Assembly: GCF_900107975.1 (NCBI RefSeq)
Contig: NZ_FNVF01000017.1
Location: 41,090-105,089 of the forward strand
Origin: Paenibacillus sp. UNC499MF
GTDB lineage: Bacteria > Bacillota > Bacilli > Paenibacillales > NBRC-103111
Length of the DNA: 64,000 bases
Reading direction: 5' to 3'
In this document: piece after piece, positions 10,401-19,402 of the stretch
Layout of the letters: each line of letters opens with the position of its first letter
Numbering within the stretch: the stretch's first letter is position 1
Notes under the pieces: generated by a model
Told to the model about the DNA's origin: nothing
Seen by the model: only the letters and a program-made list of their open reading frames with translations
Databases searched by the model: none
Made by a program: the position numbers and the translations under genes

Positions 10401-11623
10401 GGCATCGTGATCCGCTCGGGATTCAGAAAACGTTCGAAGAGCAGTTTATACCGGATAGGGTCCACATCGGTAATCTGGAGCACGTACGCAACGAGGCTGC
10501 CTGCGGAAGACCCCCGCCCGGGCCCCGTCAGAATACCGTGCTCGTGCGAGAAACGGATAAAGTCCCAAACAATAAGAAAATAATCCGAAAAGCCCATGCT
10601 TTCGATGACGCCGAGCTCGTACGAAAGCCGTGCGTCCAGCGTCTGCCGGTATTCCCCCTGCGGATCGTTCCAGCCGGGCTGGTTTTCATAGCGGCGCGCC
10701 AGCCCTTCCGCGCACAGCTCCTTGAGGTATTCGCCGGCGGAGAGCCCCTCCGGGATCGGTTTGAATTTCGGCAGGATAGACTGATCGAAATTCAAAACCA
10801 GTTCGCACTTCTCCGCCACAAGCAGCGTATTGTCGAGCGCCTCGGGTACATGTGCGAACAGTTTGCGCATTTCGTCTTCGCTTTTCAGATAAAGCTGGCT
10901 CGTCTCGAACTTGAGTCGCTGGGGATCGTCCACCGTCTTGCCGGTTCCGATACACAGCAGCACATCCTGCACCGCTTGGTCCTGTTCCCTGACGTAGTGT
11001 ACGTCATTGGTGGCGACAAGCGGGATGCCCGTTTCGCGGCTCAGCTCGATCATGCCCTGCATGACTTTTTTCTGCTCGATGGACCCGTGATCCTGAATTT
11101 CAAGATAAAAATCTTCGCCGAAAATAGAACGGTACCTCTCGGCGGCCGCTTTGGCCTGCTCCTTGCGGTCGTGAAGCAGATGTTGGGACACTTCGCCGCC
11201 CAGGCAAGCGCTCAGACATACAAGTCCTTCCGAATAGCGGGCGAGATGGTCGTGATCAATACGCGGTTTATAGTGAAACCCTTCCAGGTGGCCGACCGAG
11301 CACAGCTTCATCAGGTTCTGGTAGCCCTGCATGTTTTTGGCCAGCAGAATGAGATGATAGATCGGCTGCTCCTGCCGTGTGCCTTTGGTCCGGATCGTCC
11401 CTTCCGTAAAATAAGCTTCGCAGCCCAAAATAGGCTTGATGCCCTTGGCCCGGCACGCCTTATAAAACGGTACCGCTCCGTACATGACGCCATGATCCGT
11501 CAGCGCAAGTGACTTCATGCCCAACTGCGAGGCGGTCTCCACGAGGTCCTGGATGCGGGCGGCACCGTCAAGCAGGCTGTATTCACTGTGAACATGCAGA
11601 TGTATAAACGAATTCATGGCCAT
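7421..11623 (-). CDS. dnaE: DNA polymerase III subunit alpha (DnaE) with two low-complexity insertions
   Basis: This 1400-residue protein is a DnaE-type replicative polymerase. It has the N-terminal PHP domain (FIHLHVHSEYSLLDG, SLALTDHG), the palm with catalytic PDIDIDF at residues 408-414 and GPGRGSSAGS at 367-376, a helix-hairpin-helix region, an OB fold (SEVIVAGMVVSSKTIVTKKGQPMAFMDLED) and a short C-terminal domain. Family members in Firmicutes are usually about 1100-1200 residues. The excess is a Gly/Ala/Pro/Arg-rich block at about residues 1131-1326 and a smaller one at about 824-881. Both stay in frame. GGAGG lies upstream; the ATG at 11617 is an alternative start with better spacing. 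Confidence 0.95.
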   Translation of the reverse strand: MAMNSFIHLHVHSEYSLLDGAARIQDLVETASQLGMKSLALTDHGVMYGAVPFYKACRAKGIKPILGCEAYFTEGTIRTKGTRQEQPIYHLILLAKNMQGYQNLMKLCSVGHLEGFHYKPRIDHDHLARYSEGLVCLSACLGGEVSQHLLHDRKEQAKAAAERYRSIFGEDFYLEIQDHGSIEQKKVMQGMIELSRETGIPLVATNDVHYVREQDQAVQDVLLCIGTGKTVDDPQRLKFETSQLYLKSEDEMRKLFAHVPEALDNTLLVAEKCELVLNFDQSILPKFKPIPEGLSAGEYLKELCAEGLARRYENQPGWNDPQGEYRQTLDARLSYELGVIESMGFSDYFLIVWDFIRFSHEHGILTGPGRGSSAGSLVAYVLQITDVDPIRYKLLFERFLNPERITMPDIDIDFNDERRDEVIDYVVAKYGQEHVAQIITFGTMAAKAAVRDVGRVLNVPYNEVDRAAKMIPGQLGMTLEAALKVNPDLKDLAAKHPKTAELLNMAKRVEGMPRHASTHAAGVVISREPLTHYVPLQEGNGQTPLTQYSMEHLEAIGLLKMDFLGLRTLSIIERTLKSIEEQEGIRLDLAQLDMDNDPLTYELLGRGETTGIFQLESPGVRKVLRDLKPSGFEDIISVIALYRPGPMEFIPRYIECKHGLTQPQIPHEALVPILKDTYGIIVYQEQIMQIASVMAGFSLGEADLLRRAVSKKKREVLDEQRAHFVEGSVGLGYKEEEANGVYDMIVRFADYGFPRAHATAYGVLAYQTAHLKTHYPRHFMASMLTAVVGNHRKTAEYVDECRRMKLEVLPPDVNESGVNFTPVAPKASLQAAPEGQPETVHGGAAGQPVGTAGHVHAGGEDSPAVDPGESAAGSSEASAGVKGAIRFGLAAIKNVGTNAIEAILKERREKPYESLLDFCRRVDLRVCNKRVIESLIQGGALDGFPGHRAQFVAMLDDTVEAAVKWRKERDDLQLHLFGFVEEPNWEVEVPEVARLSRTQQLEYERELLGLYISGHPLDDHEALLRELEADPLHYLQDYADNSEVIVAGMVVSSKTIVTKKGQPMAFMDLEDRIARVEVVLFPETWKKHAPLVQKGSVVLVKAKLQLQDEDPPKLLAEAVAAPDDPAVRRWQRRPLRPGGQSASGGGAPRGAGASPQGGRAAAGDARGVQSGAGVRPGGSPGTGSSVNADADARPAGGAGSGAKAGQSGPRPAGDGGGQAGPAGAAAASGAGFARGSSVVRETRRGAAEDRGLGADGARPGAGPAAGGVHADPGGGPHPDGETADRTGSPGRAAVRGSADSQRPSAARSADETRRSAAQGTPAGASRQRVYVKIAAHLEEPQNLVKLQELLQLHAGPLEVALFYERTQRLLALSGQYRVKPSPELFRSIEQLMGKDCVKVK
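7646..8233 (-). repeat. Very GC-rich low-complexity insert within dnaE
   Basis: These roughly 588 bases encode residues about 1131-1326 of DnaE and are almost entirely Gly, Ala, Pro, Arg, Ser and Asp codons. The base composition is much more GC-rich than the flanks. The reading frame is intact and regular DnaE sequence resumes at QRVYVKIAAHLEE. Confidence 0.8.
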
Positions 11624-11997
11624 TACTCCTCCGAAACTTCCTTTCTTCTATTCTATCACAATTTTCAAAAAGGCGAAAATGCGTTCGCCCCGGAAAAATT
11701 TTCCCCGCAGCCGTTTTGTCTATAAAAAAGCCGCCTGTACCCGTAGGGACAGACGGCTTCTAATCGCTGCTGCTGCCATGCGTCCGCAGCGGCTTATTTT
11801 TGTTTGAGGCAGGCCTCGCGGCAATGCGTACCGGAATGCGCGAATGCGCATCCGCCAGCCGTCTTTCACGCAAAGCCGCAAGCTCCGAGCTCACGGTGCT
11901 TGACGTTCAACCACAGTGATCAACCAGCACAAACCCTCTAATTCGCAAAAAGGCCTGTACTTCTCCCGCTTTCTGCGCGCTCTGTCCGGCTGCTCGG
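11624..11997. other. Intergenic region upstream of dnaE
   Basis: No gene is seen. It holds the dnaE ribosome site and probable promoter region (an extended -10-like TGTGATAGAAT on the minus strand near 11665-11675) and a terminator at 11724-11758. Confidence 0.45.
11724..11758 (-). terminator. Terminator for the aminotransferase transcript
   Basis: AAGCCG-CTGT pairs with ACAG-CGGCTT around CCC/GGG, with a T run after it on the minus strand. It is about 240 bases past the 11998 gene. Confidence 0.65.
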
Positions 11998-13197
11998 TTA
12001 CCGGTAAGAATCCAGAAGCGCCTTGAACACTTTGCCGGAGCGCTCGATCTGCTTGACCGGCACGCTGTAGGACAGCCGGAAGTGTCCGCCGCGGCCGAAG
12101 CCGCTTCCCGGCACGATCAGAAGGCGATGCTCCTGCACCGCTTTCAGGCAGAACTCGACGTCGTCGGCAATCGGTGTCTTCGGGAATATGAAGAAGCCTC
12201 CCTGCGGCACGGTGAATTCATACCCCGCCTCCTGCAGGACTTCGACCATAAGATCGCGGCGTTTGCGGTATTCCTGCTGCTCGACGGCAAGCGTATCCAT
12301 ACGCGTAATGACACGCTGCATCATAACCGGCGCATTGACAAATCCGAGCGTCCGGTTGCTGAAAACGAAGGCCTGGGCAAGCAGCTGCGCGTCGTCTGCC
12401 GAAGCGTCTACCGCGACATAACCGAGCCGCTCTCCGGCGATGCCGAGGTCTTTGCTGAACGAGCTGACGAGAATCGTACGCCCGTATGCGGCAAACGGGT
12501 TCGGCGGAACCGCGTCGTACACCAGTTGGCTGTAAGGGTCGTCGTACACCATGTAGATCAGGCCGCCGTGTTTTTTCTCGCCCTCTGCGAGCACTTTTCC
12601 CAGTTCGTTTAAATTGTCCTGCGTAAGCAGCGTGCCGGTCGGATTGCCCGGTGTGTTGATAATGATCGCGCGCGTTCTCTCCGTGATCGCCTGGGCGACA
12701 CGCTGCGTATCGACGCTGAAATCGTCTGCGAGGGGAACATGAACCGCGACGCCGCCGTGATTGTCGGCATAGTAGTCGTATTCCACGAAGTAAGGCGTCA
12801 GCAGAATCACTTCATCGCCGGGATTCAGGATGCTTTTCAGGACTACGTTCAGTCCTCCGCCCGCACCGACCGTCATGACGATATGCTCGGGCTTGACGCT
12901 GCCTCCGTAACGGCCGTTGAGATAGTCCGCCACTTTCTGTCTTGCCGAGGGCAGTCCCTGATTCGGAATGTACTGGTGCTTGCCCAGCTCGCCGCTGTTC
13001 ACCGTATCGGCCAGTGCTTTCAGGAAAGTCTCGGGCGGCTCGACCACCGGATTTCCGAGCGAGAAATCATACACTTCGTCGGCTCCGTAAATGTCGATCA
13101 GCCGCTTCCCTTCATCGAAGAGCTTGCGGATCCAGGAGCCTTTTTCAAGCTGGCCTGCGAGTTTTTCGGAAATTGCGCCTTTCGCTGGAGATGTCAT
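11998..13197 (-). CDS. PLP-dependent aminotransferase, class I/II
   Basis: This 399-residue protein is a fold-type I aminotransferase. Visible signatures are NTPGNPTGTLL (PLP ring contact Asn), MVYDDPYSQLVY (Asp and Tyr pair), SSFSKDLGIAGERLGY with the Schiff-base lysine, and GHFRLSYS with the carboxylate-binding arginine near the C-terminus. The amino-acid substrate cannot be told from sequence; aspartate or aromatic substrates are typical. AAAGGAG lies 7 bases before the ATG. It follows hisC by 47 bp on the same strand and is probably cotranscribed with it. Confidence 0.9.
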   Translation of the reverse strand: MTSPAKGAISEKLAGQLEKGSWIRKLFDEGKRLIDIYGADEVYDFSLGNPVVEPPETFLKALADTVNSGELGKHQYIPNQGLPSARQKVADYLNGRYGGSVKPEHIVMTVGAGGGLNVVLKSILNPGDEVILLTPYFVEYDYYADNHGGVAVHVPLADDFSVDTQRVAQAITERTRAIIINTPGNPTGTLLTQDNLNELGKVLAEGEKKHGGLIYMVYDDPYSQLVYDAVPPNPFAAYGRTILVSSFSKDLGIAGERLGYVAVDASADDAQLLAQAFVFSNRTLGFVNAPVMMQRVITRMDTLAVEQQEYRKRRDLMVEVLQEAGYEFTVPQGGFFIFPKTPIADDVEFCLKAVQEHRLLIVPGSGFGRGGHFRLSYSVPVKQIERSGKVFKALLDSYR

Positions 13198-13244
13198 AGC
13201 GTTGCTCCTTTAGTACATTTTATTTTTGTAAACAAAAACGGGGT

Positions 13245-14339
13245 TTAATCTCCCGATGGAACCGTTTCATTCTCCGGCCGGCTAACCAGTTCTTCAAGGA
13301 GAGTCAGCAGCTTCCGGTTCTCTTCTTCCGTTCCTATGCTGATCCGGATTTTGTCCTCCAGCAGCGGGGAATCGAAATGCCGGATGTACACGTGCCGCTC
13401 CGCCAGCCACTGGGTAATCCCCCGTGCGGATAGTCCCTGGCCCGCCGGAGGCGTGCAGAGCAGGAAGTTCGTCTCCGATTCGGGGACGGCAAACCCGAGG
13501 CTGCGAAGACTGACGCCCAAGCTGCTTCTGGAAGCCCGGATACGGCTGACGGTTTCGTCGAAATAGGCCCGGTCCCTCAGCGCGGCAGCCGCGATCGTTT
13601 GCGTGAGCATGCTCACGTTGTAGGAATCTTTGCATTTATCGAGCGCCTCGATCAGAGCCTCGTCCGCAAACGCATAGCCGAAACGGATGCCGCAAAGCGA
13701 ATATGATTTCGATAACGTGCGCAGAACGAGCAGGTTCGGGCAGCGGCCGATAAGCCTCAAAGCGCTCGCTTCTCCATCGGCAAAGTCGATATAGGCTTCA
13801 TCGACGATCATAAGCCCTTCGTACCGGTTCGCAAGCTCCTCGATCGCCTCCACGGACACCAGTAATCCCGTAGGGGCATTGGGATTTACGAGAATGATAG
13901 CCTGGGAAGGCACGGCGAGCAGAGCTTCCGTATCGATGCTGAAATCCTCCCGTGTCGGTACGAATTCGCAGTGTACCCGGTGTATGTCCGCCGCGGTCCG
14001 GTAGAGCGAATAGGTCGGATAAGGCAGGGCGATGGTGCTTCCCTCTTCCAGAAACGCTTTGAACAGGAGGGAGATGATCTCATCGGAACCGTTGCCGCAA
14101 AATACCTGGCTGCGGTTCACACCGTAGATATCCGCCAACACCTCCCTTACAGGCTCGGCCGTAGCGTTGGGATAGCGCCTCAGCAAGGCGTAATCGAAAC
14201 CCGCAAGCGCCATCCTCACATCCGGTGAAGGCGGGTAAGGATTTTCGTTGGAATTGAGCTTGACGACCTGCTGCTCCGCTTCCGGCTGAAAGCCGGGTAT
14301 GTAGGGGGCCATGCTGCGAATATGGGCTTTGGCGTACAA
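13245..14339 (-). CDS. hisC: Histidinol-phosphate aminotransferase
   Basis: This 364-residue enzyme converts imidazole-acetol phosphate to histidinol phosphate in histidine synthesis, and often also acts on aromatic amino-acid precursors in Firmicutes. It shows KLNSNENPYPPSP near the N-terminus, NPNAPTG, VDEAYIDF, RTLSKSYSLCGIRFGY with the PLP lysine, and IRISIGTEEEN at the C-terminus. The start is a TTG at 14339 supported by GAGGAGG eight bases upstream. No other his genes are in the window. A HisC-like paralogue with another substrate cannot be ruled out. Confidence 0.85.
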   Translation of the reverse strand: MYAKAHIRSMAPYIPGFQPEAEQQVVKLNSNENPYPPSPDVRMALAGFDYALLRRYPNATAEPVREVLADIYGVNRSQVFCGNGSDEIISLLFKAFLEEGSTIALPYPTYSLYRTAADIHRVHCEFVPTREDFSIDTEALLAVPSQAIILVNPNAPTGLLVSVEAIEELANRYEGLMIVDEAYIDFADGEASALRLIGRCPNLLVLRTLSKSYSLCGIRFGYAFADEALIEALDKCKDSYNVSMLTQTIAAAALRDRAYFDETVSRIRASRSSLGVSLRSLGFAVPESETNFLLCTPPAGQGLSARGITQWLAERHVYIRHFDSPLLEDKIRISIGTEEENRKLLTLLEELVSRPENETVPSGD

Positions 14340-14567
14340 GAAATCCGCCTCCTCTGCTCTTATAAATCTCCGGTGAAAATTCTTTTTTAACCAGTATAAC
14401 GCAAATTTCCGAAGATTCTAGCAAAAAAATAGAGACCGGTCCGTTCTGCAAGAATCGCGGACTTTCTCTCTTTTCTCTATCATAAACGCTCGCGGAGCTT
14501 CATAGACTATACCAAAGGGATCCTATCAAAACCGCACAGAAGTCCAATAAAGAAAGAAGGGAATCAG

Positions 14568-14900
14568 GTGACGGCCTTTGTCACTTCCGCGATACTCAAT
14601 TTTTTCGTAGCATTCGGCGTCGTCATGGGAGGCAGCATGCTTGCGGGAATCGGCTCGGTTCTGTCACTTCAGCCCCCGACTTACAAGATGCTGCTTATCG
14701 CCGAGAATATTAAAATTTGGGCGATGGTCGCCGCAATCGGAGGCACGATCGATCCCATCCGGATGATCCAGGACAACTTCCAGGACGGGCAGCTCTCCCC
14801 CGCCTTCAAGCAAATTCTGCTGATCATCAGCGCCTATATCGGGGCGCATATGGGCACGTCGCTCATCCAGCTGATCTGCAAGGGGGGCGGGCAGTCTTGA
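14568..14900 (+). CDS. ytrH: Sporulation membrane protein YtrH
   Basis: This 110-residue membrane protein matches YtrH, a sporulation protein required for normal cortex in Bacillus. Three hydrophobic segments are visible (about residues 5-30, 38-60 and 80-105), with MGGSMLAGIGSVLSLQPPTYKML characteristic in the first loop. The start is GTG with AAGAAGGGAA upstream. Its stop overlaps the TTG start of ytrI by 4 bp (TTGA), so the two are translationally coupled. In Bacillus ytrH-ytrI sit beside dnaE; here hisC and another aminotransferase intervene. Confidence 0.88.
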   Translation: MTAFVTSAILNFFVAFGVVMGGSMLAGIGSVLSLQPPTYKMLLIAENIKIWAMVAAIGGTIDPIRMIQDNFQDGQLSPAFKQILLIISAYIGAHMGTSLIQLICKGGGQS

Positions 14901-15448
14901 AAATACCCAGCTTCGACCGTTACCCCCGTTTCCTTGCGGGTATCGGACTTTTTTTAGCGGGAGGGGTCGTCGGCAGCGCCGTATTTCTAAGCTTGTACCA
15001 TCATACCTACAACGTGCTCGTGATTGAAAACTGGAATCTGAAAAAAGAAAACAACGGGCTTCAGCTGGATATCGAATCTCTGAATAAATTCAAAAACAAA
15101 CAAGGACTGATCACGCGTGTGACCGTCCATTTGTACAATGATATTCAGCATCCGCTGGAAAGCCATGTTCAGAAAGCGCTGGAAGACCGGGTCAAGAGGG
15201 ATCTGAAAATCGTCGAAGGACAGAAGCTGGGGGAAATCCGGGATTCACCCCAATTGTACGAACGCCTCATCGCGAACAAAACGTATTACGGCGTAATCGA
15301 TAAAGACTACATCGTCAACGTCAAAGCGATGGCGCTCGTACAGTCGGAGCTGACCGTGTGGATTACGGCGGACGAGCCCAAGAAGCAGGCTCTCCCCGAT
15401 AAAGGGACGATCGTGCCCGATCATGACGCCTTTAACGGCTCTTACTAG
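14897..15448 (+). CDS. ytrI: Sporulation membrane protein YtrI
   Basis: This 183-residue protein has one N-terminal membrane anchor (about residues 10-32), a short coiled coil (YNVLVIENWNLKKENNGLQ region), and an extracytoplasmic domain. It matches YtrI, the sporulation partner of YtrH. I place the start at TTG 14897, overlapping the ytrH stop, with AGGGGGGCGG upstream. The longer open frame starting within ytrH is only a shadow. It converges with comQ, leaving a 43-bp gap that contains the 12-bp palindrome CTATTTAAATAG (15455-15466). Confidence 0.85.
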   Translation: MKIPSFDRYPRFLAGIGLFLAGGVVGSAVFLSLYHHTYNVLVIENWNLKKENNGLQLDIESLNKFKNKQGLITRVTVHLYNDIQHPLESHVQKALEDRVKRDLKIVEGQKLGEIRDSPQLYERLIANKTYYGVIDKDYIVNVKAMALVQSELTVWITADEPKKQALPDKGTIVPDHDAFNGSY

Positions 15449-15491
15449 CCTTTCCTATTTAAATAGACGGCAAGGGCTGAATCCGGGGGCG

Positions 15492-16430
15492 TTACAGCTC
15501 GAAACGGGCCAGCGCGATCTCCCGGAAAGCTTCCTTGTTCGCGGAAGCGGCCGGGATTTCGGCAAACAGCTCGTCCGCATGGTGCAGATACAAGTTCTGA
15601 ATCGTACGCGTGTATTCGATGCAGCCCGAGTCCACGACATACTGGACGCACTGCGGCTTATGCTTTAAAAATTGCGGCTGGTCGATCTCACCCTTGTAAT
15701 ACTGCTGGATGACCGGGAATTCCGTATCTTCCTCGTCCAGAAGGAACAGGACCGGAATGGTTTTCTTTTTCTGCACGAGATCGTTTTTGTAATCGAAGCG
15801 GAGCAGGTCGCTCAAATCGTTGTCGAGCTGGGCCATCAGTCCCATATAGACGGCCAGGCGGTTCAGCTTGCCGACGGTATCCTCATCGGCGTTCGCGTCC
15901 GTGCAGGCGTAACCCATGTACAGAGCCAGTTGAACCAGCGTGCCGGACTTGCGCTGTACCATTCCGACGTAGTCCTCTTCCGTCTGTACGGCATTCGTCA
16001 CGTCCAGGTGCTGGCCGTTAATCGCCTCCGTAATAAATTCGCATACTTTGGCGGGATCGGGCAGAGGAGCGGCCGGATATTGGCGGCGGAGAGCCCCCAG
16101 TTCGGAGACGGATGCCGTCACGAGTCCCGTGTATACGTTCAGCGCCTGCTCCTGGGGCACGGTCATCCACGGCTTCTCCGTGTTGTCCTGATCCTGGATA
16201 TCGTCCATGATATCCAGCGCGAGCAGCATAAGCTCGGTCAATGCGGCGGTCCGGTGAATAGCCGGATTGCTTCCGCCCAGCAGATCGTGAACGCTCCAGG
16301 TGAGCTCTCCCCAGATAGAATGCTCTTCTTTTTTGTCCGCCACGCTTCTTAACAGCAGTTCTTTCAAGGAAGGTACGGTAAAATACGTTTCAATAAGATC
16401 CTGAATATCGCTCCAAACTTCAGCCTTCAT
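15492..16430 (-). CDS. comQ: ComQ-like isoprenyl transferase (polyprenyl synthetase family)
   Basis: This 312-residue protein belongs to the trans-isoprenyl diphosphate synthase fold. The first Asp-rich motif is a perfect DDxxD (DDIQD, residues 76-80), and the second region reads LDNDLSD (about 202-208) followed by KKKTIPVLFLL, as in ComQ. In Bacillus, ComQ prenylates a Trp of the ComX pre-peptide and is needed for its processing. Two features favour ComQ over a metabolic prenyl synthase: it lies 24 bp after a ComA-type regulator and a ComP-type kinase, and a Trp-ending peptide gene is divergent at 19484. It is last in comP-comA-comQ. Confidence 0.85.
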   Translation of the reverse strand: MKAEVWSDIQDLIETYFTVPSLKELLLRSVADKKEEHSIWGELTWSVHDLLGGSNPAIHRTAALTELMLLALDIMDDIQDQDNTEKPWMTVPQEQALNVYTGLVTASVSELGALRRQYPAAPLPDPAKVCEFITEAINGQHLDVTNAVQTEEDYVGMVQRKSGTLVQLALYMGYACTDANADEDTVGKLNRLAVYMGLMAQLDNDLSDLLRFDYKNDLVQKKKTIPVLFLLDEEDTEFPVIQQYYKGEIDQPQFLKHKPQCVQYVVDSGCIEYTRTIQNLYLHHADELFAEIPAASANKEAFREIALARFEL

Positions 16431-16454
16431 GCTGCACCGCCTTTTCGGGATTGG

Positions 16455-17078
16455 TCAACGCTTGATTTGTAAAAATTTCTCGATAGCCTGAGCCCGGGAT
16501 TTCACCCCGAACTTGTCGTAAATTTTGCGCACGTAGTTGTCCACCGAGCGTTTGCTCATATGAATCTCATCGGCAATCTGCTCATTGGTGGCGCCTTTGA
16601 CGATCTGGTTCATGATGTTGATTTCCTCGTCGGTCAAGCTCGACAAATCATCGTCCGGATGGCTGAGCCTCATCTGGTGCAGCAGGGAGATCGGAATGAC
16701 GGACTGGCCCTCTTTCAGAGCCCGCATCATGTTGCGGATCTGGTCTTCGCTCGAGTCTTTGGACATGATGCCGCATACGCCGAGCTCAAGAAGGTTGTTC
16801 AGAATCGGCATATAATCAATGCCTGTGAAAATCACGATCTGGACGTCCTTGTTCAGTTCCTTCATTTTGACGGCGACTTCCATGCCCGTTAAATCGGGAA
16901 GATGAAAATCGAGAAAGATGATGGACGGATTCAGCTTCACCATCATTTCCACGCCCATTTCCCCGGTCGTCGCGACGCCGACCACTTGAATATTCTCCTC
17001 CTGCTCCAGAATAAACTTCGTGCCGTATGCCATGGCGGGGTGGTCGTCAACTATTAGGATATGTTGTATTTTATTCAT
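16455..17078 (-). CDS. comA: ComA-like response regulator (NarL/LuxR type)
   Basis: This 207-residue protein has a receiver domain with the acidic pair VDDHP (residues 10-14), phosphoacceptor Asp57 in IIFLDFHLPD, the conserved Thr in VIFTG and Lys in MSKDS, and a C-terminal LuxR-type helix-turn-helix (about 148-205, ATNEQIADEIHMSKRSVDNYVRKI). It is the expected partner of the ComP-like kinase, whose stop codon overlaps its start by 4 bp (ATGA). AAGGAAGG precedes the ATG. In Bacillus, phosphorylated ComA activates srfA and other quorum targets; targets here are unknown. Confidence 0.88.
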   Translation of the reverse strand: MNKIQHILIVDDHPAMAYGTKFILEQEENIQVVGVATTGEMGVEMMVKLNPSIIFLDFHLPDLTGMEVAVKMKELNKDVQIVIFTGIDYMPILNNLLELGVCGIMSKDSSEDQIRNMMRALKEGQSVIPISLLHQMRLSHPDDDLSSLTDEEINIMNQIVKGATNEQIADEIHMSKRSVDNYVRKIYDKFGVKSRAQAIEKFLQIKR

Positions 17079-19402
17079 GTCGGTATGCCTTCCTTTATAG
17101 GGATCTGAATTCTCACTTCAACGCCTTTACCCGTCATGGACTCCATCGTAAACTGCCCGTTTAAATGCAGGACCCGGCCTTTCATCTGCTCCAGGCCCAT
17201 ACCGGAACGGCCGACTGTCTTGCCCGACGACGAATTGGGTTTAAAGCCGATTCCATCGTCCTCGTAGTGAATGCTAACCTCGCTTCCGCTTGCGACAAGC
17301 CGGATGAAAAGCCGGCTGGCCTGCGAATGTTTCTTCGCATTTGTAATCAATTCCTGAATGACGCGGAAAATATGGCGTTTCGCCTCATAATCGAGATTCT
17401 CCATCGCCGTCGTCTTTCCTTCCGTCACGAACTGAATTTCGTAATCGCCGAGACTCGATTCGGTATCCACGAGGTTCTGCAGGGCACGGACAAGCCCGAT
17501 ATTTTTAAGCAGATAAGGATTCAGCTCGAAGCAGCACTGCCGCAAATTCATATTGATCAGTTCCAGGTGGTTCAAAATATCTTTAAGCTGCCGGTGGTCG
17601 TCGGGATTAAGCAGCTGCTTCTGAAGATTTTTCAATTTCCGTTGGACGAAGAAAATATCCTGCATGGTCGTATCGTGCAAATCGGTCGCGATCCGTGTCC
17701 GCTCCTTCTCCTGCAGATCGAACATGGTCTTGCGGAACCAGACGTATTCCTCGCTGCCTTCCTGGTTGGGAAGCTCCGAGGCCAGCTCCAGAAGTTTCAT
17801 GTTCAGCTTGCGGATCAGATACAGGTTCTCCAGGCTGACCGACAGGTACGAAATAATGAGACTCAGCCACTGGGTTTCTTCCCGGTTCATAAACGTATTG
17901 GTCTTCTTTTTGGCCATAACCAGATAGCTCACATATTCCTCGTGCCCTTTGATCAGCGTTCGCGTATATTCGGAGTCGAACCAGTCGCCGGTAAGGAACC
18001 GCCTTTTCACATCCTGCTCGTCGATATTCCCCTCACTGATGATTTCGAGGGTTCCGGACGCATACTGAATGACGATGGCCCCTCCGTATACTTGCAAAAT
18101 GTCCACGATATCCACCAATACGATATCTCTGAGCTCGCGGAAATTCGTAATGCTGCCGAGGGCTCCGGCGATTTTTTTGAGTGCCTGCTGGAGGTAATAT
18201 TTCCTGGGAAACATAATCTTCTCCAGCCGGGTCGCGAAATACTCCAGAGAGTAGGTGACGAACGTCAGCACGACCATCGTGGTCGTAAAACTGATCACCA
18301 TATGCTTCAGTGTCGCGTCTTTCTGGAAAATAAAATAATTGACGGCTACAAGCACGGCGCTCGGCAGTACGGAGATCACAGCTGTGTAGAAAACCCGCCG
18401 CAAAATGATATCCAGGTCGTAAAGCTGCTTGGACATAATGAGATAGCCGAAGGTGACGGGGAAGAAGAGAATGAACCAGCCGCTGTAATAAGAAAATGCC
18501 AGTTCCGTCTGAAACAGAATCCTCGGGATAAAGTTCAGGAACGCCAGCGGACAGAAAGACAGGCCCAGGCAAAATATAATCGTTTTAATAATGGTAAATA
18601 AATAATCGTTCGATTTTCTGTATTTCTTGTATAAATGGACCAGCAAATAAATATTCATAATAAAGCCGGCTATGAAGAAACTCATCGTGCCGTAATAAAT
18701 GATTTTGTAGAACTTGAAGTTCGCCTCCGGGAAAAACATGCTGAGCTGCAGCAGAGAAGAGAATCCGATGGCGGCGTACACGTATTTCATGTAGCGCGTC
18801 GAGAATGTGAAATTGGATCGTTCCCGGAAGAACATAATCAGAAACTGCAGAAACAGAAAGGGCAGGCACGCTACCAGACTTGTCGTCATTCCCTTGGCCA
18901 GAATATCGGTCCGGGTCGATGCGCCCAGACACATAAAGATCAGCCCGATATTCAGAAAGACGGCGGACAGCATAAGGGCCGACCGGGATTTGGAAAGCCG
19001 GCTGTAAATCAGAAACGCGAAAACAAAAGCAATGATCTCGCCCAGCAGGGACAAAATATCGACCGTCATGGACGTGGCATGATCTCGCGTCGTAAAGGTC
19101 AGTTCTTTATCACCGCGAAGGACGGTAATGACGTCCGCCTGCTCGATACTGTAATATTTCTTGACCGTCAGATGCTCCTCCGGCCTTTTCCCGTCTATGC
19201 TTACGATCTTGTCGTCCGGCTTAAAGCCGATCTTGGAACCGATGCTGACCCGCTCCAGCTGTGTGATGACCCATTCCTGCTTGGGGTTCTGATCCACGAT
19301 AATACCCAGGTACGGATACCGGTAAGCTACCCTTAAACACCAAAACTGAAGGAAGATGATGCCTATAAAAAACAATATCATCCATTTTTTTTTGGAATTC
19401 AT
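17075..19402 (-). CDS. comP: ComP-like sensor histidine kinase
   Basis: This kinase of 775 residues has the ComP layout: a first membrane segment, an extracytoplasmic PDZ-like domain (about residues 35-110, with SIGSKIGFKPDDKIVSIDG), about seven further membrane segments (to about residue 390), a GAF-like linker, a HisKA_3 dimerisation domain with the phospho-accepting His in DLHDTTMQD (about residue 576), and an HATPase domain (ELITNAKKHSQA, DDGIGF, GRSGMGLEQM). ComP reads the prenylated ComX pheromone in Bacillus. The ATG at 19402 is preferred because AAGGTGG lies just upstream; a GTG at 19411 is in frame. It heads comP-comA-comQ. Confidence 0.9.
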   Translation of the reverse strand: MNSKKKWMILFFIGIIFLQFWCLRVAYRYPYLGIIVDQNPKQEWVITQLERVSIGSKIGFKPDDKIVSIDGKRPEEHLTVKKYYSIEQADVITVLRGDKELTFTTRDHATSMTVDILSLLGEIIAFVFAFLIYSRLSKSRSALMLSAVFLNIGLIFMCLGASTRTDILAKGMTTSLVACLPFLFLQFLIMFFRERSNFTFSTRYMKYVYAAIGFSSLLQLSMFFPEANFKFYKIIYYGTMSFFIAGFIMNIYLLVHLYKKYRKSNDYLFTIIKTIIFCLGLSFCPLAFLNFIPRILFQTELAFSYYSGWFILFFPVTFGYLIMSKQLYDLDIILRRVFYTAVISVLPSAVLVAVNYFIFQKDATLKHMVISFTTTMVVLTFVTYSLEYFATRLEKIMFPRKYYLQQALKKIAGALGSITNFRELRDIVLVDIVDILQVYGGAIVIQYASGTLEIISEGNIDEQDVKRRFLTGDWFDSEYTRTLIKGHEEYVSYLVMAKKKTNTFMNREETQWLSLIISYLSVSLENLYLIRKLNMKLLELASELPNQEGSEEYVWFRKTMFDLQEKERTRIATDLHDTTMQDIFFVQRKLKNLQKQLLNPDDHRQLKDILNHLELINMNLRQCCFELNPYLLKNIGLVRALQNLVDTESSLGDYEIQFVTEGKTTAMENLDYEAKRHIFRVIQELITNAKKHSQASRLFIRLVASGSEVSIHYEDDGIGFKPNSSSGKTVGRSGMGLEQMKGRVLHLNGQFTMESMTGKGVEVRIQIPIKEGIPT

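Noticed and set aside
14340..14567. T-box or other riboswitch ahead of hisC or ytrH
   Set aside because: No T-box sequence (such as the conserved GGTGG-type motif) and no leader terminator were found.
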